Source: Heterohyrax brucei (Eukaryota; Chordata; Mammalia; Hyracoidea; Procaviidae). From it: a stretch of DNA of 64,000 bases. Shown here piece after piece: positions 10,594 to 20,146 of the stretch (its first letter is position 1; each line of letters opens with the position of its first letter). The notes beneath the pieces are model-generated. The model was not told the DNA's origin. It ran no database searches and saw nothing but the letters and a program-made list of their open reading frames with translations. The stretch lies in NCBI GenBank assembly GCA_028571685.1, contig CM053156.1, positions 86,245,049-86,309,048 of the forward strand, read 5' to 3'. A program made the translations under genes and the position numbers.

Positions 10594-10985
10594 ACTTGTT
10601 GTTGTTGTTAGGTGCCGTCGAGTGAGTTCCAACTCATAGCCACCCTGTGAACAGCAGAACAAAACACTGCCTGGTCCTGCACCGTGTCCACCATCGTTTT
10701 GATGATTAAACCCGTGGTTGCAGCCACTGATCAGTCTATCTGATCGAGGGTCTTCCTCTTTTTAGCTGACCCTCCTCTCTACCAAGCATGACGTCCTTCT
10801 CCGGGGACTGATTCTTCCTGAAAACGTGCTCAAAGTACGTGAGATGCGGTCTTGACATCTTTGCTTCCAAGGAGCACTCTGGTTTTACTTCTTTGGCGGT
10901 CCAGGGTACAATCAATATTCTTCTCCAACACCGTAATTCGAGGGCGTCAGTTCTTCTTTTTACATTGTCCTACTTGTAAATCACC
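10594..10985 (-). mobile_element. RTE (BovB-lineage) LINE 3' fragment
   Basis: Begins with the reversed RTE tail (TTGTTGTTGTTAGGTGCCGT CGAGTGAG). It continues CACTGCCTGGTCCTGCACCG, CCGTGGTTGCAGCC, TACCAAGCATGACGTCC and AGCACTCTGGTTTTACTTC, the same order as at 6800 and 63673. It is 5'-truncated. Confidence 0.82.
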
Positions 10986-11059
10986 CAGATTTGGGACTGT
11001 GTTAGGAGGCCAAGGGAAAGGAATACAGCACAGAAGCAGTGTATGCAACAAGGGGCAGA

Positions 11060-11170
11060 TAGGGACCCTGAGTCCCAACTCCGCCATGAACTCGGGAGCT
11101 GCATGTCCGTGGCTGTGCTGGGCCCGTTTCCCCATCTGCGCAATTAAAAGGCCTGTCTTAGACATGGTTT
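11060..11170 (+). mobile_element. MIR fragment
   Basis: Core-like order of GGCTGTGCTGGGCCCGTTTC then CCCATCTGCGCAATTAAAAG, resembling the MIR CTGTGTGACC...CCTCATCTGTAAAATG core. Decayed. Confidence 0.5.
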
Positions 11171-11394
11171 TCTTTGTCTCCCCGCTTTCCTTCTTTTATT
11201 TGGCCAAAGAGAGCTTTTCACGACTTCTTAGAGGGAGGAGCCAGGTGACCGCATCCTCCTTCTCTGGACCACTGTGGCAACGGTCTGCTCTAGGTGGAGG
11301 CATTTCTTAAGTTTTTCTTGAAACTGGTCCATGGATGCCTGGCCTGTAGCTGTCCTTGTAAGAGTATGACCTGACCTTCAAGGAATCTGTTTGA

Positions 11395-11585
11395 AGAGCT
11401 GGGACTAGAGAGCCAGGCAGATCTCATTCAGTCACGTCTCCAGTCTGTTGACCCTGGCCAGCTCCTTAAGCTCCCTGAGCCTCATTTTGTCTATCTGTAC
11501 AGCGGGTATGCCCTCAGCACGTGTAGATGACACCACAAACCACGTGCCCAGCACAGTGCCTGACCACTCAGTGAGTGTTCTAGAA
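11395..11585 (+). mobile_element. MIR
   Basis: Good MIR order: GACCCTGGCCAGCTCCTTAA, CCTGAGCCTCATTTTGTCTA, TCTGTACAGCGGGTATG, and a 3' part GTGCCCAGCACAGTGCCTGA followed by CTCAGTGAGTGTTC. Confidence 0.7.
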
Positions 11586-12102
11586 ACGTCAGCTGCATTT
11601 TTCGTTAATGAGAACCCTGTCAGTCATAAATGGCTGTTTTTCCACCCTGTCGCTGTCAAGAGCATCTCTCCAGCCCGAGATGAGACAGAAACAAGGTCAT
11701 GAGCCCAAGAGCCTCCACACCCCTTCCGGAGGGGTGAACTTGAGGAAATGTGTGTCGTTTTTCCTCGTTATTCACCTACCCAGACAGCTCAGAGATCTCC
11801 ATTTCTCTTAAGCAAATGACAAACAAAAATAAGCAAAGAAAGAAAACCATCTTTTCCAACCTGGCATCGAGGCAGCTATCTGTTCTCACCCCGTTTTCTC
11901 CGCCACACCTCACAAAGGTTTGGCTCTGTCTCTCTCTCGGAGCCCAGCAGCACCCAGGGAGCCGACTGCCCGTCGCAGGGCACACGCAGATCTCAGCTGA
12001 GCCCAGCTGCTACCAGCCAGGCTCACTCCAGGCCTGGTCCCTGGGCTTCCGGGTCCCTGGTCCTTTTACCCCTAGCCTTTCCTTTTCAGGCCCCGCAGTG
12101 AT

Positions 12103-12223
12103 GAGGCCAGCCCCTCACAGATGGACAGAGCACAGCAGCAGTTACGAGGTTAGACCTCACAGAGGAATCGTCACAGCAGTGAGGAGGCTGGACCCTCAGA
12201 GAGGGACAGAGCACAGCAGCAAC
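12103..12223. repeat. Three-unit minisatellite (43/35/43 bp)
   Basis: Three tandem units each begin GAGG and end CACAGCAG plus a short tail (starts at 12103, 12146 and 12181). Units 1 and 3 share GGACAGAGCACAGCAGCA exactly. Confidence 0.7.
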
Positions 12224-12344
12224 AGTGGCTTCGGCTCTGCGGCGTGGTTCGGGATGTCGCTGCTCGTCTCCAACACTGGCTTTCCGTCACAGTGAGGACA
12301 ATGAAACCAAGAGCTCTGGGTCACTGCATGTCAACAGCTGCCTG

Positions 12345-12460
12345 GTCACTTGGCCATTCAGCAAACAGGGAACATGAATGCATAACGAGTGCCGAGACCT
12401 CCGATCCAGCTGTGAGCAAGTCCCAACTCAAGAGCGCTGGGAGCTCACATTCTAGGGGCC
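12345..12460 (+). mobile_element. L2/MIR-like 3' remnant
   Basis: The series AACAGGGAACATGAATGCAT and GCGCTGGGAGCTCACATTCT AGGGGCC resembles the L2-type block in which a cancer-like GGAGCTTACAGTCTAG word follows an ACAAG-rich stretch. Weak. Confidence 0.35.
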
Positions 12461-12569
12461 GGGCACAGAGGACCCAGCCTGGAGTTGGAAGCTGATTCAG
12501 AGCTGGTCAGGCTGTGACCTGTGATCTGGTCCCCTTTCTCTCCTTCAGCTTGTCTAGCACTGGTCACCG

Positions 12570-12712
12570 AGGTGCACCAAGACCTGTTTACAAAGATGTC
12601 CACAGCAGTATTGTTTAGAAAAGGGACAAAGGAGAGAAACTGAGCAAACACCCATAAAACAGGGCGTGTACCCAGATGAAGCCATGTCCACCCCGTAGAA
12701 TACAGGTCCACC
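12570..12712 (+). mobile_element. Old L1 3' fragment
   Basis: Words such as GATGTCCACAGCAGTATTGT, CAAACACCCATAAAACAGG and GTACCCAGATGAAGCCATGT follow the L1M pattern of short-interval islands near the ORF2 3' end. Decayed. Confidence 0.45.
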
Positions 12713-12789
12713 TGGGGCACCAAGTCAGTCCTGACTCGCAGTCAGCCCCACAAGCTGACGCTGCTGACAGCAGGCAGGTTGTAGGACGA

Positions 12790-12905
12790 CGGCTGTTGCG
12801 TAGCTCTGTGGCCTGGAGAGAGTCACTGGACTGTGCGTCTTTGGTTTCCTCGTCTCTGAAATGCAGGCAGTGCTTCTCCCTCTCACCTGGGTTTGCCTGG
12901 AGGAG
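12790..12905 (+). mobile_element. MIR fragment
   Basis: Core-like GAGAGTCACTGGACTGTGCG and TTTCCTCGTCTCTGAAATGC AGG match the MIR core order. Confidence 0.5.
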
Positions 12906-13014
12906 CTGTTGTCTCTGTCATCAGAGACCTCACGAACAACGGCGGGGATGTTGCCCAGACCTGTGCTACTGTCACAATTGTCGATGTCTTTGAACTCACA
13001 TTGCAGCCGTCGCT

Positions 13015-13510
13015 TGCTAGTCAGCTAGAGCAACTGTAATAGAGACCCTGCAAGTGGGTGGCTTTAAAAAGAAATTTTATTCTGTCACAGCCCAGTAGGC
13101 TATGAGTCCAAATTTAGGGCATCTGCTCCAGGGGCAGGCTTGCTCTGTGGGTTCTGGAGGAAGGTCCTTGTCATCAATCTGACCCTTGACTGGGAGCTTC
13201 AAAGGTCATACTCTGCTCCCGGCACCGCTTCTTGATGTCTTAAAGTCTCCGACTCTCTGCTTGCTTCCCTTTCCTTTATATCTTGAGACACTGGAGTCAA
13301 CCTGATGACAGCAGGTTTAGTTTTTTATATTGCCTCAAGGCACAATACAGTCTTATACACTGAGTCCCCCCACCAACCCAACCACCACCCATCCTCCCTC
13401 ACTGACATCACAGAGGCAGGGTTTACAGTATACGGGACCATCACACAACACCAGGCATCATGGTCTAGCCAAGTGCTACACACAGTTTTCGGGGGACACA
13501 ACTCATGACA
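13015..13510 (-). mobile_element. MaLR-type solo LTR with a SINE-tail insertion
   Basis: Runs from TGCTAGTCAGCTAGAGC to GACACAACTCATGACA. Compared with its sisters, about 41 bp (13289-13331) of foreign sequence lies between GAGACA and TGCCTCAAGG. Confidence 0.82.
13289..13331 (+). mobile_element. Micro-fragment of an AfroSINE tail
   Basis: GGAGTCAACCTGATGACAGC AGGTTTAGTTTTTT matches the last 40 or so bases of the AfroSINE (GGAATCGACTCGATGGCA...GGTTTGGTTTT). It sits inside the LTR and looks like an extremely 5'-truncated insertion. Confidence 0.65.
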
Positions 13511-13849
13511 GTGTCCGTCCCTCTCACAGAAGGTTTCCCTTGTGTTTGCTGACCCTCTGCTTGGTCAAACACAATGTCCTTCCCTAGTGATTCTTTCCTG
13601 AGCCATATTGTATGTCAGTAGCAGGCGCGTGGCGGGAGCTGAGGGCAGGGACACCCGTAGCTTTATACCCGGTGTTGTTCTCAGCTTCCCAGCGTGAGGC
13701 CATCTAAGCAGAGCCGGGCAGGTGAGGAGACTTCAGCACTGGTATTTATTGCCAGGCAGGTGCCTTGATGAACTGGTCACTGATTAGCTATTTGAGGCTG
13801 ATGGTTTGACTCATTCACTCATCCATCTGCTCTACAAGTCCCGGCGTTG

Positions 13850-13990
13850 CGTGCTGGAGACTCAGGCGTCATGAAGCTAGACAAGGAGGGAGCAGTCCAC
13901 TGGGGAAGATGGACAGGGAGCTGAGCCCAGAGAGGCAGGTGCACTTGCCCAAGCTCACACAGCAAGTTTGCAAATGAGATAGACCCTGAG
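13850..13990 (-). mobile_element. MIR/L2-like fragment, reverse
   Basis: GAGCCCAGAGAGGCAGGTGC, ACTTGCCCAAGCTCACACAG and CAAGTTTGCAAATGAG match the reverse MIR core (CCCAGAGAGGTTAAGTGACTT then GCCCAAGGTCACACAGC). Confidence 0.6.
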
Positions 13991-14377
13991 AAGAAAGTGC
14001 AGACCATAAGACTCTGCGGCCATCCAGGCCAAAAGATGCCCTGCCTCCATCCCTCCCCGTCCCTTCGGCCTCCTCCAGCTGCTGGGAGGGCCGACTGCTG
14101 GTGTAACCACGGATGGGAGCCCGCCCCTACCAGCTGTTAAATTCAGGCATTCTGTGAGCCAGCTGCTGTATCATTGGTACCTTTGAAACCAGCCATGGTG
14201 GGGTATTCCCACCCCCCAAAGAGGCGAAGACTGCACATCAGATCTTTTCTGCCTCCTGCCAGTGGAGAGCTGGTTTACCAACTGCCCAGAATCTACAAAA
14301 ATGTCCTTGCCTGATGAGGGTCTCCTTGCCCCCGTCCACCTAGGGGCATCATGTAGCTACTGACCACTGACAAATAA
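13991..14377. other. Unassigned DNA
   Basis: No recognised repeat or coding signal. Moderate GC and several short frames. Confidence 0.4.
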
Positions 14378-14517
14378 AAAGCAAACCCACTGCAGTCGAG
14401 TTGATTCTGACTCATAGCAAGCCAATAGGACTAGGTACCTCGGCCCCATAGAGTTCAAGGAGCACCTGGCAGATTTAGCAGCCGTAGCAATGAACTGCTA
14501 TGCCACCAGGGTTTCTG
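14378..14517 (-). mobile_element. AfroSINE, reverse, short subtype
   Basis: Reads CACTGCAGTCGAGTTGATTC, TGACTCATAGCAAGCC, CCCATAGAGTTCAAGGAGCA, then ATGCCACCAGGGTTTC at the reversed head. Well preserved. Confidence 0.85.
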
Positions 14518-15445
14518 ATCAGGAATGTGGGGATTTGAAAGCCCAGGTCTGACCCTCCTGGTGGGTTGGCTCTGAGGTGTAATTCATACACTGGGACCCT
14601 CTCTAATGGCATCTGGGGCTCAACTCCCTCTGAGGTCACATCTCTCCTCAGCTCCTTCCTCTCCCCTCACTCCTTTTCCGGCTTCTCTCGTAAGCTCCCC
14701 GTCAACTCATCACCTCAAAGCATCTCCCATCCCAGTCTCTGCTTCTAGGAAGGCTGACCCAAGAGATGACTCCCCACGACTTCCACGTCGGCGCACCCCA
14801 GGGCACCCACCAACTTCAAGTAGAGACCAGCAGACCCACCAGTGGGGGCACAGCCAGCACCAGTGGCACTCCAAGTCCGCTCATGGCAGACATTTAGGGT
14901 GCTCTGCTGTTTTCTGGCCTCTACATCTCAATGATGGGCGTTGCTTACAAGTCCCAGCTTCTGAGCGATTAGAAACCACACAATGTTGAGGTCTGAAGAA
15001 CAGGCCTCAGTGGTTGGGGTGAGGTCACTGTTGAATCACTGTGTTGGCCCCAAAGAATGTTTCCTTTTTCTCTGCCTTTCGGATGACCCCAAAGGAGGCC
15101 TGCCTGCTGCCTGGTTCACCCAACAGAGGACGATTAACTTTTATGGCTTTTGCTGGCAACAGCACTCCAGGCTGGGGTGACGTCACTCTCACCACTTTGT
15201 TTTGATCTGTTTTAACAATGTTGGTACCCTGAGACTCGGCCCCCTCACCGCATCCCACGGTGAGCCCAGACCCCGGCCCTGTGAAGAAACAGCCTTGGCT
15301 GCTGACTCCGCAGAGCCTTGGGGTGGGCTCCTGGAGGTGACAGCAAAGGGGACGTGGCATTCCAGGTGCCATGTTGGGCAGGTCTCATCCCTTCTTGGGG
15401 CCTTGGATTCCTCAAGTACAAAACACAAAGCCTGAATGGGATTAG
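14518..15445. other. Unassigned DNA with a CRE palindrome
   Basis: No named repeat. The block at about 15040-15240 mixes AT-rich intact words (GATTAACTTTTATGGC) with a perfect TGACGTCA at 15178-15185, so it is a modest regulatory candidate. Reading frames of up to 127 codons show no domain. Confidence 0.4.
15178..15185. promoter_or_regulatory. Full palindromic CRE (TGACGTCA)
   Basis: The octamer is the consensus CREB/ATF site. It lies in repeat-free sequence. An eight-base match can occur by chance in 64 kb, but CpG-containing words are depleted in mammals, which makes it rarer than its length suggests. Confidence 0.35.
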
Positions 15446-15447
15446 TG

Positions 15448-15586
15448 GAAACCCTGGTGAACCAGTGGTTAAGAGCTACGGCTAACCCAAAGGTTGGATG
15501 TTCGAATACACTAGGCGCTCCTTGGAAACTCTCTGTCCTGGAGAGTCACTGTAAGTTGAAATCGACTCAAAGGCAACATGTTTAAG
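15448..15586 (+). mobile_element. AfroSINE, short subtype
   Basis: GGAAACCCTGGTGAACCAGT, GGTTAAGAGCTACGGCTAAC, GCGCTCCTTGGAAACTCTCT and the tail GTTGAAATCGACTCAAAGGC AACA. Head and tail are both present. Confidence 0.9.
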
Positions 15587-15635
15587 CTTCCCTGAACGCG
15601 CTCTGTGACTTTGGCCTTGTCCATGGCTCGTCTGC

Positions 15636-16128
15636 TGTCTTAGTCATCTAGTGCTACTCTAACAAAAATCCAACAAGTGGATGGCTTTAACAAAGAGAAA
15701 TTTATTTTCTCCTAGAAAAGTAGGCTAAAGGTCCAAATTCAAGCGGTCAGCTCCAGGAGAAGGCTTTGTCTGCCGGCTCTGGAGGAAGATCTGTGTTGTC
15801 AATCTTCTCCTGGGCTGGGAGCTTCTCAGGTGCAGGGACTCTGGGTCCAAAGGGCATGCTCGGCTCCTGGTGCTTCTTTCCCGATGGTACGAGGTCCCCA
15901 ACTCTCTGCTTCCTTCCTGTTCCTTTATATCCCGAGAGACTGCCTCAAGGCGCATCACAATCTTAAACAGACTGAGTTCTGCCTCTCTAACCCAACCACC
16001 ACCCACCCTCCCTCATTAACATCACAGAAGCAGGATTTACAGCACACAGGAACATCACACAAAACTGGGAATCGCAGCCTAGTCAAATTACCCCACACTT
16101 TTTGGGGGACACAATTCAATCCATGACA
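15636..16128 (-). mobile_element. MaLR-type solo LTR (subfamily A)
   Basis: Runs from TGTCTTAGTCATCTAGTGC to CACAATTCAATCCATGACA. One of the best-preserved members. The flanking pentamers do not match. Confidence 0.87.
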
Positions 16129-16659
16129 CCTGTTCTATAATTGGGTCACTTTTTTTTTTTGCAGTGAATCATCTCTCATTTTTAGTTAAATTTATTTAAA
16201 AGGTGGCTTGGCATCCCCATCAGAAATGGAACTTAGCACTCCTTAATAGCAGGGACTGTGTCAACGACAACAGTGGGACCGCTGAGAACCAGAACTTGTG
16301 CTTCCAGGTCTTGAAAGTTTTCTGCCTTTAGCGGGGTGCAGAAAAGCATCAGGAGAGGTTCAAGTTTCTTTGAGTGGGGTGAGGAATTTCCTGCAGTCCC
16401 ATCAGAGGGACTGCAAGGGGGATGATTTCTGCACAACATGGATGAATACCACACACCGACACCTCCTAAAATCCCCCCACCTTCACCGAAACACTGCTTT
16501 GGGGCTCCCTAAAAGAATCCTTAATTTTGCATAGTAAGTCTCAGCTCTAGAACACTTCTAGAACTTTTCTTCCAAGCTAGTCAGTTATGTGTAGTCCATA
16601 GATTGCTCATATCAGAGTCACTCGAGAGTCTGTCACAAAGGGAAATTCTTGAACCCCAT
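16129..16659. other. Unassigned DNA; possible MER5A-like end
   Basis: A T-run at 16150-16160 and mixed sequence. At about 16590-16660, GATTGCTCATATCAGAGTCA and GGGAAATTCTTGAACCCCAT faintly resemble a MER5A-type hAT remnant. Confidence 0.3.
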
Positions 16660-17075
16660 GGAGGTTAGAGTTAGGGTGAGGCCCAGGGTTCCAGTTAGGG
16701 TTAGTGCTGACGTTAGGCTTGATCTGGAGTTAGGATGGGGGTAGAGCCAGAGATGGAGTAGTGATGGGGTTAGAACTGCAGTTCTAACTGTAGTTAGAAC
16801 TAACTGTAGTTAGTTTAGAGTCAGGGTTAGAGTCTCTAGGGTTATAGTTAAGTTAGCATCAGGGTTAGATGTCGGGTTAGCGTCAGGGTTAGGGTGAGGT
16901 AAGAGGTAGCATTTGAGACTCTAAGGTTATGGTTAGCTTCAAGTTAGGGTCAGTGTCTCTACAGTTAGGATTAGGTTAGAATTAGAGTGTCTAGAACTAT
17001 GTGTAGAATTAGGGTTAGATCCATAATTAGGGCTGGGGTTGGGGTTATGGCTTGATCCAGGTTTAGGGTTAAGTT
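16660..17075. repeat. Degenerate telomere-like GTTAGGG tract
   Basis: Roughly 400 bp of imperfect repeats built on GTTAGGG, GGTTAG and GTTAGAGT spaced by variable 4-10 bp, for example at 16660-16705, 16850-16900 and 17010-17070. It is not an exact TTAGGG array. It contains the 20-bp palindrome at 16769-16788. Confidence 0.75.
16769..16801. repeat. Overlapping palindrome and hairpin
   Basis: GTTAGAACTGCAGTTCTAAC at 16769-16788 is its own reverse complement over 20 bp. AGTTCTAAC, a four-base loop TGTA and GTTAGAACT (16780-16801) form a second perfect nine-base stem sharing the same arm. Confidence 0.9.
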
Positions 17076-17414
17076 TTGGTAGACCTGCTGAGTCAGCATC
17101 ATTGAAGTTGGGGTCTTACGTGATGAAGGTTTAAGAAGCAGGGTTCCAGCTGGATGCGTGCTTGTCATGAAGCTGACCAGAACAGACTGCTCCATGAAAA
17201 AGGGACCTTGCAGTGAAGTTTTAAGAGTCACAATCAGACTTTGTTAACCTTTCCAGCTGCAGCTGGGTCATACACCTGGACTGAATGATTACCTGCGTGG
17301 CGTGTGGGTAGAGATGCCTGTTGGGCGTGTATCTAAGTGGAGAGGATCTTCCCCCACCTTCCAACAGGCTCGGAGTCTCCCCGTTATCACTGTCTTTCCA
17401 GGGGAGAGCGCTAT

Positions 17415-17546
17415 GAGAGTGTACTTTCCGCAGTTGGCATCCAGCAGACACTCCTTGGTAACCCTGTGAGGTAGTTCTCCTCTCCCTTAGAGGGTCGCTG
17501 TGAGTAGGAATGTGTCTCACAGCACTGGGTTTGCTGTTTGGGTGAT
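17415..17546 (+). mobile_element. AfroSINE 3' part
   Basis: CACTCCTTGGTAACCCTGTG, TAGAGGGTCGCTGTGAGTAG and ACTGGGTTTGCTGTTTGGG give the body and tail. The head is degraded. Confidence 0.75.
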
Positions 17547-17984
17547 GAAGGGTGAGGCTGTGGGCTAGGCTGCCGAGAAGTCACTGAAATGTTTGAGGAC
17601 GAGACGGCCCTTCCCACCGAGGAGCCGAGACCCGCGCTCAGCGGCCAGGCAGCACCGCCGGCCGCCCTCTGTGCTCTGAGCAGCTGGGAACACATCTCCC
17701 ACGCAGAGCTCTCCACTCTGCCCTCACTGCCAACAGAAACTTGGAAGCAGAACCCGCATTCCGGCTCTCTTGTCTGCCTCCCAGCAGGTCTGCTCAACGT
17801 CTGTTTTAAATAAGCAAGACGTTTCTCCTGGCCGCGGAGCCTGTGAGCACAGAGCGCTCTGGGCTGCAGAGCCGTGGTGCCCCATCTGCTTCCCCAGGGC
17901 TGCCATTTGGAGGGAAAGTCATGTGGGGTGACGCGGCTGCAGGGCTGACTCCTTAAAACTCAGACACACTTATGGAAATGGCAA
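17547..17984. other. Unassigned GC-rich DNA
   Basis: Includes a small CpG cluster at about 17600-17670 (GGAGCCGAGACCCGCGC, CACCGCCGGCCGCC). It is too short and weak to call a CpG island. No exon is evident. Confidence 0.4.
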
Positions 17985-18130
17985 AGATGACCTCAGACCT
18001 GTAGAGCCACCTACTTTCTGTGACTCGCTCCTCATCTGTAACTGGCAGATGACCACTGTCCCTTTTTCCTAAGTTGCCTTAAAGGATGGCATGACATAAT
18101 GCCTGCCAGGCACTGGGCACCATCGTGTTA
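17985..18130 (+). mobile_element. MIR
   Basis: CCACCTACTTTCTGTGACTC, CTCATCTGTAACTGGCAGAT and CATAATGCCTGCCAGGCACT follow the MIR core and 3' order. Confidence 0.55.
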
Positions 18131-18284
18131 GAAGCTGATCTTCACTGAGCACTTGGAGAGAATGCTAAACATTTTGTAAGGTTTTCATTGGCTGACCCCT
18201 GGACTAGGTCACTGGGTTTTTGTTTCTACTCTGTCTGCATCTTGAGTTTCTGCTGAAACCTGTTCACAACAGGTGACTCTGCTG

Positions 18285-18435
18285 GTATTTGAAATACCAG
18301 TGGCATAGCGTCTAACACCGTGACAGTGTGCCAGTCACTGCCGTGTGACAATCTGACAGACGGGTGGTCTGTTGTGAAGACGGTAGAGGACCAGACAACA
18401 TTTCGCTCTGTTACACGTAGAGTTGCGATGAACAG
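18285..18435 (+). mobile_element. RTE-tailed SINE-like segment
   Basis: ACGGTAGAGGACCAGACAAC, ATTTCGCTCTGTTACACG and TAGAGTTGCGATGAACAG resemble the 3' portion of the RTE-tailed, tRNA-Gly-type SINE seen at 55326 (GGCATCTCGTTTTGTTGTGC). Diverged; the assignment is tentative. Confidence 0.4.
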
Positions 18436-18439
18436 CAAG

Positions 18440-18570
18440 TGTTTGTTAAATATATTATGGATGTTATTGCCCGTCCTCCCAATAACCTGGTGAGGCAGAA
18501 GCTCTGCTTGCCTGTTTTACAAATGGGGGACACTGAAGCTCGGGGTGTTTAGCTGCCCAAGTGCAGACCT
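18440..18570 (+). mobile_element. L2/MIR3-like remnant
   Basis: AATAACCTGGTGAGGCAGAA, CCTGTTTTACAAATGGGGGA and CACTGAAGCTCGGGGTG follow the block order of ancient L2/MIR3 3' sequence. Confidence 0.5.
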
Positions 18571-19028
18571 GTGATTTGCATACTCTCACCTCTCTGTTTC
18601 CAAGGCTTGTGTTTGTCCCATGGCCTCAGACTGGCTCCATGAAACAAGGACCATGCGGCCCTGGTGTCCTGCGGGCCAGTGTCTGGCAAGGTGCCTGGAG
18701 GGGACACAGGAGACACTCAGGAAAAATCTGATGACAGCGTCCTGCAAGCCATTAGTTCAGAGGGCTGGCAGGTAGACACCCTTCGCTTTCTGAGCTAATG
18801 AATGGTACCTGCAGGTCTGCTGTTCACCAGGCACCCGAGATACAGCCCAAACAGAACAGGCGCAGCCCTGAGCCTCAGGGGGTTTGCCGTCTGGAGGGGC
18901 AGACTGACCCCAAAGAAACAAATCCATGAAGACAATTTGTGTGTTTGGGATTGTGTCTGTCTGTTGTGCCTTGATGGCTGTGATGCTGGAGCTGTGCCAC
19001 ATCTGTTCCAGACACCAGCAGGGCAACC
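18571..19028. other. Unassigned DNA
   Basis: No repeat or coding signal that I can support. Confidence 0.4.
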
Positions 19029-19199
19029 CATGGTGGTCACACATGGTGGTGGTCATCTGTGGTGGTGGTCACCCATGGTGGTGATCACCTGTGGTGGTCT
19101 CACCCGTCGTGGTGGTCACCGCTGGTGGTCGTCACCGCTGGTGGTCAGCCATGGTAGTCACCTGTGGGGGTCACCCATGGTGCTCACCTGTGGTGGTGG
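19029..19199. repeat. GGTGGTCACC minisatellite
   Basis: About ten imperfect units of 15-18 bp of the form CATGGTGGTCACCTGTGG. It is strongly G/T-rich on the plus strand. Frames through it give repetitive peptides with no meaning. Confidence 0.9.
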
Positions 19200-19234
19200 A
19201 CAGGGCAGCAGATCTTCTAGACTAAAGACAGAGT

Positions 19235-19465
19235 AGGAAGAAAGGCCTGGTGATCTACTTGCCCAGATTAGCTGGTGAGAAGCCTGTCAATCACAGCAGA
19301 GTAGTTTCTGATGCAGTAGTGGAAGGCGAGCCTCCCGGGCCGGAAATCACTCAAAGTACGCAAACACGCCTGCTCTTCTGCGAGGGCGGCAGAGGACCAG
19401 ACGTTCTGTTCTGTCACACCCAAAGTCACTGTGAGTCGGAGCTGACCCCACAGCCTCCAACAGCA
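19235..19465 (+). mobile_element. Possible internally deleted RTE-derived SINE
   Basis: AGAAAGGCCTGGTGATCTAC, CAATCACAGCAGAGTAGTTT, TGATGCAGTAGTGGAAGGCG and AGAGGACCAGACGTTCTGTT lead to an RTE-like tail CACTGTGAGTCGGAGCTGAC. I read it as a short 5' RTE-like part joined to the 3' tail. The 5' assignment is from memory and weak. Confidence 0.4.
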
Positions 19466-19984
19466 GCGGTGCTGTGTGAAGGGAGTGGGCAGAGAAAAGG
19501 ACGGGAGAGGAGCTGAGGGTCTCGTCCGGCAGACGCTGGCCCCTTGGTGCCCGCCTTCCCTCCGACGGTCCCTGCTCTGCCTGCCAGGATTGGGGTGGCC
19601 TGCCGAGCAGGCTCCTTGGAGAAGGTTCTGGAAGGGTCTAATTATCATCTTTATTAGGTACATTGTTTGCTATTTAGAAAAAAGGAAAGAATTAAGACAC
19701 ATTGCTTTCCTGCCACGCAGCTTACGACAGCTGGTCTCTCTTCACCTGGAGCAAGTGAGGAAGAAAGCGAGGCAAGAACAGGAGGGAACAGAAAGTGCGA
19801 CTCATCAGAGATCCCGTAGCAGAACGCTGATCAAAAGGGGAAACAGAGCAATAGAATTTCAAGTTCTTGTGAAATCCAGACTTTCTGGAGCCACGAAGGC
19901 TGGTTAAACTCCTACAAATGTTGCCCTGAGATTATCTTTAGACCTTAAACCAAAGACGTCCCCCGAAGTCTTCTGAAAGTCAAA

Positions 19985-20146
19985 CAATACCCACTGCCAC
20001 TGAGTCGATTCCCACTCATAGTGACATGACCCTATAGGACACAGTGGAACTACTCCATAGTTTCCAAGGAGCGCCTGGTGGATTCCAACTGCCGACCTCG
20101 TGGTTAGCAGGCGTAGCACTTAAGCATTATGCCACCAGGGTTTCCA
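19985..20146 (-). mobile_element. AfroSINE, reverse, short subtype, full length
   Basis: CCACTGCCACTGAGTCGATT, CCCACTCATAGTGACATGAC, GTTTCCAAGGAGCGCCTGGT and TTATGCCACCAGGGTTTCC give the complete reversed order. Well preserved. Confidence 0.92.

Noticed and set aside
12700..12785. AfroSINE near GTCAGTCCTGACTCGCAGTC
   Set aside because: Only a short tail-like resemblance; the remaining body words are not found.
16660..17075. True telomere or chromosome end
   Set aside because: Words are irregular, not a TTAGGG array, and ordinary interspersed-repeat DNA continues on both sides.
17600..17670. CpG island promoter
   Set aside because: The CpG cluster is under 100 bp and no exon or TSS-like context follows.
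19029..19199. CRISPR-like regularly spaced repeats
   Set aside because: Units are contiguous, imperfect and without unique spacers. It is a mammalian minisatellite.
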